Notes: generated by a model not told the origin, from the sequence alone. A stretch of DNA of 41,612 nucleotides from Polyangiaceae bacterium (GCA_025937895.1 JAICQL010000049.1:1-41612); one strand, 5' to 3'; counted from the stretch's first letter, positions 1 to 8,464 are shown. Numbers and translations: made by a program.

Positions 1-1
1 C

Positions 2-91
2 TCGGACGACGAGGACTCGGACGACGAGGACTCGGACGACGAGGACTCGGACGACGAGGACTCGGACGACGAGGACTCGGACGACGAGGAC
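2..91 (+). repeat. Six perfect 15-bp tandem repeats
   Basis: The unit TCGGACGACGAGGAC occurs six times without a mismatch and without change of frame (SDDED x6). Perfect identity, including third positions, suggests recent slippage expansion. The array may continue to the left of the window. Confidence 0.95.
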
Positions 92-271
92 GACAGCTCC
101 GACGACGACGACTCGGTCAGCGACGAGGACGGCGACTTCGACGACGACGAGGACTTCGAGGACGACGACTCCGATGACGACGAGGACTTCGACAGCGACG
201 ACGAGGACTTCGGGGACGTCCACGACCACGACCACGACTTCGAGGACGAGGACTTCGAGTCGGACGAGTGA
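2..271 (+). CDS. C-terminal tail of an acidic Asp/Glu/Ser repeat protein (partial)
   Basis: The frame is open from the window edge to a TGA at 269-271, so only the last 89 residues are seen. It begins with six exact copies of the 15-bp unit TCGGACGACGAGGAC (2-91), read as the pentapeptide SDDED. After that come irregular Asp/Glu/Ser blocks with DFD/EDF motifs, a short His-Asp stretch (VHDHDHDF) and the end FESDE. The segment has almost no hydrophobic residues, so it is expected to be disordered and strongly negative. Such tails can bind calcium or basic partners, but the folded part lies outside the window and no function can be given. The opposite strand is also open here because of the repeat, but the + frame has natural amino-acid use and a stop just before a terminator. 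Confidence 0.6.
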   Translation, partial: SDDEDSDDEDSDDEDSDDEDSDDEDSDDEDDSSDDDDSVSDEDGDFDDDEDFEDDDSDDDEDFDSDDEDFGDVHDHDHDFEDEDFESDE

Positions 272-275
272 ACGC

Positions 276-307
276 TAGCCAGGTACCCTGATAGCCAGGT
301 ACCCCGA
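276..307. repeat. Two 16-bp tandem repeats after the acidic-tail gene
   Basis: TAGCCAGGTACCCTGA (276-291) is followed at once by TAGCCAGGTACCCCGA (292-307), with a third partial start TAGCCGG at 308. The copies lie 5 bp after the stop codon, upstream of the terminator hairpin. No coding role. Confidence 0.8.
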
Positions 308-333
308 TAGCCGGACACCACGGCGAAGGGCCC

Positions 334-363
334 AGAGGGAGTCGACGTGAGTCGGCTCCCTCT
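334..363. terminator. Strong hairpin terminator with GTGA tetraloop
   Basis: A 13-bp stem pairs 334-346 with 351-363. AGAGGGAG/CTCCCTCT forms its outer 8 bp, TCGAC/GTCGG (one G-U pair) its inner 5 bp. It closes on the four-base loop GTGA, a GNRA-type loop. Downstream bases on the + strand are TCTGCTT, moderately T-rich. It lies between the stop of the acidic-tail gene and the stop of the convergent membrane-protein gene at 405, so it may serve both strands. Confidence 0.7.
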
Positions 364-404
364 TCTGCTTGGCGGGCCGGGCCCGCCCAAGAGTCTTTGC
401 CGAC

Positions 405-1851
405 TCAGGCGCGCTGCTCGCGCGCCGCCACTGGCGGCCTGACCCGGGCAGCGGGCGGGGGCGGAGCCGAGACGTGTGCAGGGATTGGCGCCGCCTGGCG
501 CGACATCTCGCGCGTGGCCCCCAGCAAGACGCCCGCGAGCAGGTGCGGGAAATACGTGAACATGCCGTTCGGCAGCAAATCCACCGAGACCATGGCCGTG
601 GTCAGCCCCAGTCCGGCGAGGAGCATCTGGTCGGAGCGGCTCGGCAAGCGGCGCACCCGGCGAAAGGCTCTCCAGATCGGCCAGGTGAGCAGGCCGAAGC
701 GCGAGATGAAGCCCAGCACGCCGGTGCCGCAATAGGTGATGAGCCAGGCGCCATCCAGGGTGGAGATCGCGTCGCCGGTGCGCTTGTCGTAAACGAAGAT
801 GCGGTCGAACCCGCCCCAGCCGAAGAGGGGGGCGCTCGAAGGCGTGCTTGAGCGCGAGATCCTCGTTCCAGAAGCGGAACTCGATCGAGCCGGCGCGGTC
901 CTCACTGATGGAGCGTGCCCAGCCGATGATCATCTTGGTCGGAAACCAGTCGTACGCGCGCAACATCGGATACAGCATGACCAGGATGCCGAGCAGGGCG
1001 GCGACCCGCAGCTGCGTCTTGGCCGAGGTGAACCAGATCAGCGGCGTCAGCGCGGCCAGGAGCACCAGCGCCCCGAGGCTGTGGCTCAAGGCGAGGGCCA
1101 GCGCGATGCCCCCCGCGATCGGAAAGAAGCTGATACCACGCAGCTTCTCCTTGCCCTTGGCCAGGCCGAACGCCAGTAGCGACGCCGTGGCCATGAACAG
1201 CGCCACCGCCAGACCGTGGTGCATGAACACCATGGGCCGATAGGCGCCATCACGCATCACCTGCAGCCAGGTGTGCTGGTGATAGCCATACACCCACGAG
1301 TGCATCTGTGGGCTGAGCACGATCTCGATGGCGACCAGCGGTAAATACAGCAGGCCGCCGATTACGAACATCTTCATCAGATCGCGCAGCGAGTCACGAT
1401 CATTGAACAGCGCGGCGCCCAGATAGAAGGGCACGAACACGAGCAGAAAATCCTCCACCACGAAGGTGAAGGCGGTGTGCGCCAGGATGGGCGGAATGAC
1501 CGTGTCCCGCCCCAGCACGATGGGATCCGCGTTGGTCCAGGCGCGGCCCATGTCGACGAACACCATCAGGGCGAACAGCGCCCAGGGTAACAAGCCGAGA
1601 TTGGCGCGCTTGAGCTTGGACCGACACCAGATCAGCGCGGGAATGATCACCCACGCGCAGGCCACCGTCTTCTTGTTCAGGTTGGGCAGCAGCTTGATGT
1701 CAAACGCTTCCAGCTCGGGCAGGAACAGCGTGGCCATGACCAGCAAGAAGGCCACCGCCCGGTGTGGCTTGAGCACTGCGAAAATGACGACTGAAAAGGG
1801 GATCCACAGCAAGAGCGCAGCGGAAGCGATCGGGCTGGATGTGCCGTCCAC
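405..1851 (-). pseudogene. O-antigen ligase/polymerase-type membrane protein, single-base frameshift
   Basis: Read from a GTG at 1851, the minus strand encodes many hydrophobic helices (for example IASAALLLWIPFSVVIFAVL, then LLPWALFALMVFVDM). It also has the RPMVFMHHGLAVALF and RFWNEDLALKHAFERP segments expected of the Wzy_C/O-antigen ligase family, which joins or polymerises surface polysaccharide on the periplasmic side. At the C run on the coding strand (G6 at 827-832) the frame breaks. Upstream reads ...KHAFERP, and the continuation PLFGWGGFDRIFVYD lies in another frame and ends at 405. Removing one base gives about 481 residues, normal for the family. The unshifted frame has no stop before the window edge. 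The start is uncertain: an in-frame TGA lies just upstream of GTG 1851 and the ribosome site is weak. It is either a real mutation or a homopolymer sequencing error. Confidence 0.75.
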
Positions 1852-2041
1852 ACCTCAGTCATACGCGCATCCGCCCCGGTGCGCCGCTCAGAAACTCGCG
1901 CGCCTACCAAAAGGGGCGAAAACCCGCCGCATTTGGGAGCCCGCCGCTGGGCGGCGCCGCGCAGCACATGTGGCAGCAGCGGGTACTCCGAGCGTCGCTG
2001 GCCGCCTGCCGTGCCCGCGGCCGCTGCCGGCGAAGGTGCAG

Positions 2042-3193
2042 TTAGCTCAGCTCCTGACTGGCGCCGGGGTGCGCAGGTAAAGACAGCCGGAATACTGCGC
2101 CCCCGAGCTGTCCATCTCGCTCCACCTCCAGCGCGCCGCCCAGCTCCGCCGCGATGCGGCGCGATATGGCCAGGCCGAGCCCCGTGCCCACCCCGGGCTT
2201 GGTGGTGAAGAAGGGATCGAAGATGCGCTCCCGGTCCTGCTCTGGAACGCCTGGTCCACAATCGGCCACCTCCAGGCTGGCCAGTTTGCCGTCCGTACCG
2301 ATGCGCAACGCGATGACCGCCTGAGCCGGAGGCACCTTGGCCACGGCGTGGATGGCGTTGATCAGCAGGTTGACGACGATCTGCGAGAGCTGCGTGCGCG
2401 AGCCGCGCACCCGCGGGCTACCGCTGACCTGCAAGTCGAGCCGCCCTGCCCGCCGCAGCTCCCCCTCCACCAGCCGGAGCGCCAGCTGCACGACCTCTTC
2501 CAGATCGACGACCTCGCTCTCGCTCGGTGGACGGACCATCGAGAGCTGAATGGCGGACACGATCTCCGCCACGCGCTCGGCGCCCATGCTCGCGTCCTGC
2601 AGGGCAGCGCCGAGCTCATCCACCTTGCCGGCGGCCAGGGTTATGTCCTGCGCCTGCAGGGCCTTGCCCAGCTCCGCCAGCTCCGCCAGGGAGTGCTGCA
2701 GGTTGGTCGTGATCCAGCTGATGGGGTTACGCAGCTCGTGACCGATGCCGGCGGCCACGATGCCCAGGGCGTACACGCGCTCCGTCTGGATGAGCCGGCG
2801 CTCCAGCTCGCGCAGGCGCCGCGCGGTGAGATAGCGGTCGAGGGCGTCGGCGACCTCGGCCTTCAGCTCCTCGGGCTCCCACGGCTTTTTCAGGTAGCGG
2901 CGCACCTGCCCGCGATTGATGGCATCGATGGCGGCTCCGATGTCGGAATAGGCGGTCACCAGCAGGCGGACACAATCGGGAAACTCAACCTGAACCTTCT
3001 CCAGCAGCTCCACCCCCGACATCTCGGGCATGCGCTGGTCGCACACGATCACCCCGACCTCGTAGGCGCGCAGCATCTCCAGCGCAGCGGCGCCGCTGCG
3101 CGCCGTCAACACCTCGAAGTCATCGCCGCATACCGCCTCGGAGACGAGCAGGTTACCCTCCTCATCGTCCACGAACAGCACCTTGACGCTCAT
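2042..3193 (-). CDS. Response regulator with histidine-kinase output (REC-HisKA-HATPase)
   Basis: This 383-residue cytoplasmic protein starts with a receiver domain. It has acidic D10/D11, phospho-acceptor D52 in CDQRMPEMSG, T80 and K103 in YLKKPWEPEEL. A linker helix leads to a HisKA-like segment with H152 in GHELRNP. The ATPase domain has the N box QIVVNLLINAIHAV (N275, N279), G1 box DCGPGVP (311-317) and G2 box GTGLGLAIS (336-344). A receiver with a kinase as output is unusual; PhcR and PhcQ of Ralstonia are the precedents I know. Its ATG overlaps the stop of the upstream kinase by 4 nt (ATGA, 3190-3193), so the two are translationally coupled and probably act in one phosphorelay. No DNA-binding domain is present. 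Confidence 0.88.
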   Translation of the reverse strand: MSVKVLFVDDEEGNLLVSEAVCGDDFEVLTARSGAAALEMLRAYEVGVIVCDQRMPEMSGVELLEKVQVEFPDCVRLLVTAYSDIGAAIDAINRGQVRRYLKKPWEPEELKAEVADALDRYLTARRLRELERRLIQTERVYALGIVAAGIGHELRNPISWITTNLQHSLAELAELGKALQAQDITLAAGKVDELGAALQDASMGAERVAEIVSAIQLSMVRPPSESEVVDLEEVVQLALRLVEGELRRAGRLDLQVSGSPRVRGSRTQLSQIVVNLLINAIHAVAKVPPAQAVIALRIGTDGKLASLEVADCGPGVPEQDRERIFDPFFTTKPGVGTGLGLAISRRIAAELGGALEVERDGQLGGAVFRLSLPAHPGASQELS

Positions 3194-6015
3194 CCGGTAG
3201 CCTCCAGGGCCGCGGCGCCCGGTACGCGCACGACAAACTCCGTACCCATGCCGAGCTGGCTCTTGACGGTGAGCGAGCCGCCCATGGCGACAACGACCCG
3301 GCGCGTGATGGTCAGGCCCATACCCATGCCTCGCCCCACCTCCTTCGTCGTGAAAAATGCATCGAAGATTCGCGCGCGATTCGCCTCTGGAATGCCGGGG
3401 CCATTGTCCTTCACCGAGAGCAGCAGGTCCACCCCCGCGGACGCGGCAGCGCGGACTCCGGAGACATGGCTGCCCAGCGCGGAGCTCGGCATCACGCCGC
3501 CGCCGGGCTCTGAAGATACAGCGCTCTCTGATAGAGCGCTCTCTGATACAGCGCTCTCTGGAGCTGCGACAAAGCTGCTGTGCGTGGGGCTACGGGCACC
3601 GGAAACCTCTCTGCGGACATTGTAACCGCGAATCCATATGCACCCGCTGCCATCAGTGGCAACCGCCTCCAGCGCATTCTGGATCAGATTGGTCAACACT
3701 TGATTGAACTCCTCGGCCACACAGCGGATCCAGCCGCTTCCCTTCAGCTCCAGCTCGACCCGCACCTGGTAAGCGACGGTCGGGACCACCACCGCGAGCA
3801 CATCGCGAACGGCTGCGTAAGCATCGTAAGCGTACGGCTTGCGCGGATAGCCCTCGCGTGAGTAGCGGACCATGAGGTCGACGGTGCTGCCAATGCGCCG
3901 CACCCCCGCGTCGGTCACCTCGAGCATCTTGTTGATCCGCGCATCCAGCTTCTTCAGCACGCCGCTCTCGGGTGCCGCCGGCTCCAGCTGGGCCACGGTG
4001 GCCAGCAGGGTCTGGCAGTCGCGCTGCACGCTGGCGAGCGCATTCTTCACGTAGTTCAACGGGTTACGGATCTCGTGCGCCAGGCCTCCGGCGATCGCCT
4101 CCAGCGAGTCCATCTTCTCCGACAGCACGGCCTCTGCCGTCGCCTCGCGCTCGCGGACCAGCGAGCGCACCGTGCTGATCAGCTCGCTGGCGCTGAACGG
4201 CTTGGCCAGAAAGGCGTTCACCCCAGTCTCCAGACTGGCGACCTTGTCCTCCACGTCGCTGCGCGCCGTCAGCATGATGATGGGGATGTGCCGGGTGTGC
4301 GGGTCGGCGCGCAGGCGCCGCGTGAACTCCAGCCCATCCATGCGCGGCATCATCCAGTCGGTGATCACGACGCTGGGGCGATAGCGCAGCGCCAGCTCCA
4401 GCCCCTGCGCGCCGTCGCCGGCCGCCAGAAAGCGAAAGTCGTGGTGCAGCGCCAGGCGAATCATGCGCGCGATGTCGGGCGTGTCCTCCACCACCAGCAC
4501 GCTGTGCTCGCGCTCGTGCTCGTCGGCGTCGCGCTCCACCACCCGCTGCTCGGTGGCCTCGTCGATGTCCAGCAGGCGAAAGTGCTTGTGCGCATCCAGC
4601 TGCCAGTCAATCAGGCTGCCATCCCCCTCCCGCTGCCCTCCCGGGCGATCCACGGCAGGGCCGCGACGGTCGAGCACCTCGGGCGAGAAGTGCTCGCGAT
4701 CCTTGCGCAAGCGCACGCTGAAGCGCGCTCCCTGACCGGGCGCAGACTCGGCCCAGATCTCGCCGTCGTGCAGCTCCACCAGCTCGCGCGCCAGGGCCAG
4801 GCCGAGCCCAGCGCCCCCGTAGCGGCGCGTGCCGGCCATGTCCACCTGGAAGAAGCGCTCGAAGACCTCCTTGCACAGGTGGGCGGGAAAGCCCACGCCC
4901 GAGTCGGCCACCTCCACCAGCACCGTGGGGCCCTCGTCGCGCAGCGAGACCGTGACGGAGCCCCCCGCGTCCGTGAACTTGGTGGCGTTGGCCAGCAGGT
5001 TGATGAAGACGCGCTCCATGCGCTCGATGTCGCACCAGACCGGCGCGCTCTGGCAGCTGGCGTCCAGGGTCAGGGCGATCGCCTTGCGCTGGGCCAGCGG
5101 CTCCACCTGTGCCAGCAAGGTGCGCAGATAGGCCAGCAGATCTTGCTGCTCGATGCGCAGGCGCAGGCGCGACTCCTCCAGCTTGCTGAGATCGAGCAGG
5201 TCCTCGATCATGCGCGAGAGCTTGACCCCGCTGCGCTGCATCGACTGCAGGGTGGAGCGCTGCGCGTCCGAGATCGGGCCCAGGCGGCCCTCGATCAAGA
5301 GCGCCAGCGGCGCCAGGATGAGCGTGAGCGGCGTCTTCAGCTCGTGGGTGATGTTGGCGAACACCTCGGACTTGAAGCGATCCAGGCGCTGCAGCTGCGA
5401 GTGCGCGTGCTCCAGGTTCAGGCTCGTCTCCTCCAGGATGAGCTGGTTCTCCAGCTGCTCGCGCTGGCTACGGTAGCCCATCACCTGCCCGGTGCCGGCG
5501 ATGATGGCGGTAGAGATCAGGAAGAACTGGTTGGAGATGCTGTCCAGGAGGTTGGCCACGCCATTGACGAGCAGGTTCGACGTGACGAAGCCCACCACGA
5601 TCGTGGCATAGGTCAGCGCCACCACGTGCATCGGCCAGACGAAGAGCAGTGCGCTGCCCACGATCACGAGCGACAGCCCCGCGTAGTAGGGTGAGGACAG
5701 CCCGCCCATGAAGAGCGTCATCAGGCTGATCCCGAGCGAGACCACGATGACGTAGCCGCCGGAGATGGCGTTGGGATGGCGGCAGAATAGCTCCCGCTCG
5801 ACCACGCCAAAGAGCAACAGGGTGATCGCGGTGACCACGCCGCGAGTCCAGAACAGAAAGCCGAGCGCCGCGGGCGGCGCGAGCAGGTAGTCCAGCACCC
5901 CGAACAGCGGGTAAAGCCAGACGGTGATCGAGAGCCCCCCCCTCATGCCGCGGCGATTGCGCCGCCATAGCCACTCTGCCCAGCGCCTCTCCAGCTCCGC
6001 GTTCGAGGCAGCCAT
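3190..6015 (-). CDS. Membrane hybrid sensor with two kinase modules (TM-HK-REC-HK)
   Basis: This 941-residue protein has about six membrane helices at residues 28-180. A coiled segment follows, then kinase 1: H224 in NITHELKTPL, N box FINLLANATKF (N339/N343), G1 DSGVGF, G2 GGAGLGLAL. A receiver follows with D553 in TDWMMPRMDG, T583 and K605. Kinase 2 has H647 in GGLAHEIRNPLNY, N box NQVLTNLIQNAL, G1 DNGPGIP (870-876) and G2 GRGMGMGLTI. Between the N and G1 boxes of kinase 2 sits a Ser/Ala/Glu/Gly insert (about 806-860) encoded partly by 15-bp tandem repeats. The ATG follows the methyltransferase stop by 4 nt, and the stop overlaps the next gene, so the three genes form one operon. The membrane part resembles a small-molecule sensor with little periplasmic sequence. 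That would suit a lipid-like signal, which is inference. Confidence 0.9.
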   Translation of the reverse strand: MAASNAELERRWAEWLWRRNRRGMRGGLSITVWLYPLFGVLDYLLAPPAALGFLFWTRGVVTAITLLLFGVVERELFCRHPNAISGGYVIVVSLGISLMTLFMGGLSSPYYAGLSLVIVGSALLFVWPMHVVALTYATIVVGFVTSNLLVNGVANLLDSISNQFFLISTAIIAGTGQVMGYRSQREQLENQLILEETSLNLEHAHSQLQRLDRFKSEVFANITHELKTPLTLILAPLALLIEGRLGPISDAQRSTLQSMQRSGVKLSRMIEDLLDLSKLEESRLRLRIEQQDLLAYLRTLLAQVEPLAQRKAIALTLDASCQSAPVWCDIERMERVFINLLANATKFTDAGGSVTVSLRDEGPTVLVEVADSGVGFPAHLCKEVFERFFQVDMAGTRRYGGAGLGLALARELVELHDGEIWAESAPGQGARFSVRLRKDREHFSPEVLDRRGPAVDRPGGQREGDGSLIDWQLDAHKHFRLLDIDEATEQRVVERDADEHEREHSVLVVEDTPDIARMIRLALHHDFRFLAAGDGAQGLELALRYRPSVVITDWMMPRMDGLEFTRRLRADPHTRHIPIIMLTARSDVEDKVASLETGVNAFLAKPFSASELISTVRSLVREREATAEAVLSEKMDSLEAIAGGLAHEIRNPLNYVKNALASVQRDCQTLLATVAQLEPAAPESGVLKKLDARINKMLEVTDAGVRRIGSTVDLMVRYSREGYPRKPYAYDAYAAVRDVLAVVVPTVAYQVRVELELKGSGWIRCVAEEFNQVLTNLIQNALEAVATDGSGCIWIRGYNVRREVSGARSPTHSSFVAAPESAVSESALSESAVSSEPGGGVMPSSALGSHVSGVRAAASAGVDLLLSVKDNGPGIPEANRARIFDAFFTTKEVGRGMGMGLTITRRVVVAMGGSLTVKSQLGMGTEFVVRVPGAAALEATG
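3517..3561 (-). repeat. Three 15-bp tandem repeats inside the kinase 2 insert
   Basis: Units 3517-3531, 3532-3546 and 3547-3561 differ at only one or two bases (forward TACAGCGCTCTCTGA, TAGAGCGCTCTCTGA, TACAGCGCTCTCTGG). They stay in frame and give a SESAV/SESAL-type pentad in the kinase. The core AGAGCGCTCT is itself palindromic. Confidence 0.85.
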
Positions 6016-6019
6016 GACA

Positions 6020-7576
6020 CTACTCGCGCGTCAGAGCTACGAAGGGGTTGACCCCGGTGGGCTCCTCCAGGAGCGTGCAGAGGGCACCGGGCGCGGCTCG
6101 CCTCGCCAGCTCCAGCAACTCTGCACGCTCGCGGTACTCCAAGAACCAGTCGAGATGAAACTCCATCAGCCAGCGCGAGGGACAGGCAGGCACCATGTTG
6201 CCCACGTACAGCGTGCCGCCCGGCGCGAGCGTCTCGTACAGCGTGCGGCACAGCGAGACCCACGAGTGGGGCTGCAGGTAGTCGAACAGGCCGCAGGCGT
6301 ACACGGCGTGAAAGCCACTCGCAGCGGCCAGCTGCGTGGAGCCGCGCAGCAGCCGGGTGATCGAGTCGTGCAGGTGCACGACCCTCACGGTGCCCTGCCA
6401 GCGCGCCGCCACCAGCCGGCTGAGCCGCGCGTACGAGTAAGCGAGCGCGCTGCGATCCTGATCGAACAGCACAATCTCCAGCGGCACCTCGATCTGCTCG
6501 CGCTGCGCCAGCAGCCCGAACACCTCCTCGGCGGGGCCGGCGGCAACGGACAGGATGCGCAGCGGCTCGCCGCGCTCGCTGTGGGCATCCAGGGCGGCCC
6601 ACAGCCGGCCCTTGACCAGCTCCTTGCGGTTGCGCACCGCCTGCGCCGCCGGGATCATCACCAGCGCCAGGTTCATGGCCTTGGCGAACAAGGTGGGCCC
6701 GCTGAAATGGCGCCCATACATGCCGTTCATCACCTCGAAGTCGCCCGGATACCCGAGCGGCTTGTGGCGCGCGCGATACGCCATGGGCGAGGCCATCAGC
6801 TGTGCGTCCAGCTGGCGCAGGGAGAAAGCACGCATGGCCTCCCGGCTCTGCCGCGGCGCCGCGCGCAAGGCGGAGTCGAGCTCCTTGGAGACAGACACCA
6901 CCTCGGCGACGAAGCCGCTGCGGATGCGCTCGATCAGCGCCTCTCGCGCGGGTGACTCCTGCTCGCCGTGCACCACGTGCCAGGGCAGCGCTGCCTCCAG
7001 CGCGCCGAAGCGCTGCTCGGCGTCCTCCAGAAACAGCCTCAGATCGGCGACCAGCGCCTTGAACAGCTCCTGCCCCTGGACTCGCCAGGGCGCGTCTCGC
7101 AGCACCAGGCCCTGGAAGTCCGGCGCGGCGATGCGCGCCTTCACGTCACGCAAGGACAGCACGTCGTCGATGTTCATCAAGGTGTCGACCAGGGAGACAC
7201 CGACCCGGGTGACATCGTCCTGCCGGCGAACGGAGCTCACCCGCACGTGCCCGCGATACGCCTCGTGATCGTCGAAGCGCAGGGTCACTTCATCGATCAG
7301 CTCACCGAGCTGCGGGAGCGGCTCCCAGTGCCACTCGAAGGCGAAGCCGCTCTGTGAGACATCCTGCAGCTCGCAGCGCCGCAGCGTGCCCTGGTGCATG
7401 ACCTCCACGGCCACGCCCACGGGCCCCAGCTCGGCGCGCGGGTAGCGCTCGGGACGAAAAAATACATCCCGCCCACGGGCGCCCTCGAGCTCGGTGTAGT
7501 GCCGGCTGCGCTCGGACGCGCTCGGCGTGCTGCCAGCCTGCTCGGCGCCCCCTGATTCCTGCTGCCCAGGAGGCAT
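6020..7576 (-). CDS. PilZ-domain class I SAM methyltransferase (PhcB-like candidate)
   Basis: From the ATG at 7576 (GGGAG 7-8 nt upstream) the protein has 518 residues. Residues 40-135 look like a PilZ c-di-GMP domain: ERYPR as the RxxxR-like motif, then DVSQSGFAF matching (D/N)xSxxG and VGVSLVD. A helical region (165-265) leads to YRARHKPLGYPGDFEVMN (267-284). That motif is typical, as I recall, of methyltransferases annotated as 3-hydroxypalmitate methyl ester synthases. The Rossmann part has the SAM loop ILSVAAGPAEEV (341-352), acidic FDQD (371-374) after strand 2, and YACGLFDYL. It is the first gene of the kinase operon. Inferred role: synthesis of a methylated lipid-type signal, perhaps gated by c-di-GMP. 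A further 18 codons are open upstream (to 7630) but lack a better ribosome site. Confidence 0.8.
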   Translation of the reverse strand: MPPGQQESGGAEQAGSTPSASERSRHYTELEGARGRDVFFRPERYPRAELGPVGVAVEVMHQGTLRRCELQDVSQSGFAFEWHWEPLPQLGELIDEVTLRFDDHEAYRGHVRVSSVRRQDDVTRVGVSLVDTLMNIDDVLSLRDVKARIAAPDFQGLVLRDAPWRVQGQELFKALVADLRLFLEDAEQRFGALEAALPWHVVHGEQESPAREALIERIRSGFVAEVVSVSKELDSALRAAPRQSREAMRAFSLRQLDAQLMASPMAYRARHKPLGYPGDFEVMNGMYGRHFSGPTLFAKAMNLALVMIPAAQAVRNRKELVKGRLWAALDAHSERGEPLRILSVAAGPAEEVFGLLAQREQIEVPLEIVLFDQDRSALAYSYARLSRLVAARWQGTVRVVHLHDSITRLLRGSTQLAAASGFHAVYACGLFDYLQPHSWVSLCRTLYETLAPGGTLYVGNMVPACPSRWLMEFHLDWFLEYRERAELLELARRAAPGALCTLLEEPTGVNPFVALTRE

Positions 7577-7734
7577 GTGCTGCTCCCTCGTGTCCAGTGG
7601 TGGATTGGCTCGCCCGTCCCCCCACATCACTCAGTAGCCCCCACGTCGCCCGTTGTGAACTGCGTTCGTTTGCTTTCTTCGTGTTTCCCTGATTTGCGCG
7701 GCACCTCGCTCGCCGCACGAATATTTAAGCGCGC

Positions 7735-8310
7735 TCACGAGCACGGCTCGATCGAGTCCCGCTCGAGCAGCGAGAGCAGCTGCGCAACCTCCGGCGGCTT
7801 GTCGAGCACCGCGGCCGCGCCCGCTTGCAAGAAGTCGCTCTCCAGCGCGGGATCCCGCCGTCCGGAGAAGCCGATCACCAGCACTCCAGCGCTGTCCGCG
7901 CGCTGCTTGATGCGCTGGCACAGCTCCACCCCCGTCAGGCCCGGCATGTACATGTCGAGCAGCACCACCTCCGGCGGCCGCTCGCTGAGCTCACGCCAGC
8001 CGTGCAGCGGCCCCACGGCGAGCCGCACGTCCAGGTGCGGCGCGGCGCGCTTCAGCAGCCGCGCGGTGGTGCGCAGCATGGCGGGCTCATCGTCCACGAT
8101 CAACGTGCGGATGGAGGCAGCCAGGCCCCGCGGCAGCGGCAAGCCCTTGCGCAGCAGCAGATGTGCCAGCGCCAGGGTGGCCACGGCCAGCGCTCCGCGC
8201 GGCGTCCGGCGTGCCGCCAGCGATCCATCATCCAGCCAAGAGGTAACGACGGCGGGCGTCACATCGAGGACCCGCGAGACTTCCGGGAGAGTGAGATAGT
8301 GCGCCTTCAC
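7735..8310 (-). CDS. HTH-receiver protein (MerR/excisionase-type HTH + REC)
   Basis: I place the start at GTG 8310, which has AGGA 8 nt upstream and gives 191 residues. A longer open frame has no credible start. The N-terminus YLTLPEVSRVLDVTPAVVTSW followed by a wing RRTPRGALAV is a winged HTH of the MerR/excisionase kind. The receiver follows from residue 69, with D73/D74, phospho-site D119 in LLDMYMPGLTG, S149 and K171 in LDKPPE. This order (DNA-binding first, receiver last) is the reverse of most regulators. It lies 158 bp upstream of the methyltransferase-kinase operon on the same strand, so it is a candidate output regulator of those kinases. Confidence 0.8.
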   Translation of the reverse strand: MKAHYLTLPEVSRVLDVTPAVVTSWLDDGSLAARRTPRGALAVATLALAHLLLRKGLPLPRGLAASIRTLIVDDEPAMLRTTARLLKRAAPHLDVRLAVGPLHGWRELSERPPEVVLLDMYMPGLTGVELCQRIKQRADSAGVLVIGFSGRRDPALESDFLQAGAAAVLDKPPEVAQLLSLLERDSIEPCS

Positions 8311-8464
8311 ATGCTCAGTCCTGCTCCCCCCGGAGCGGGCATGGCCCGAAGGCCACAGTCCCGCCCCCAACACGACCGCAGTGAAGAAAAGATTACCGGG
8401 TGCGCTCTCGATCGCCGCAGCGCGCAGCGCGGGCGCTCGCTCTGACTCGCAGCGCGAGGGCTGG

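Noticed and set aside
2..91. CRISPR-like array at the window start
   Set aside because: Units are directly adjacent with no spacers and encode an in-frame pentapeptide.
1852..2041. Hairpin GCCGCCCAGCGGCGGGC as terminator of the receiver-kinase operon
   Set aside because: Several overlapping GC-rich pairings are possible here and none is next to a clear T-run, so I could not choose one.
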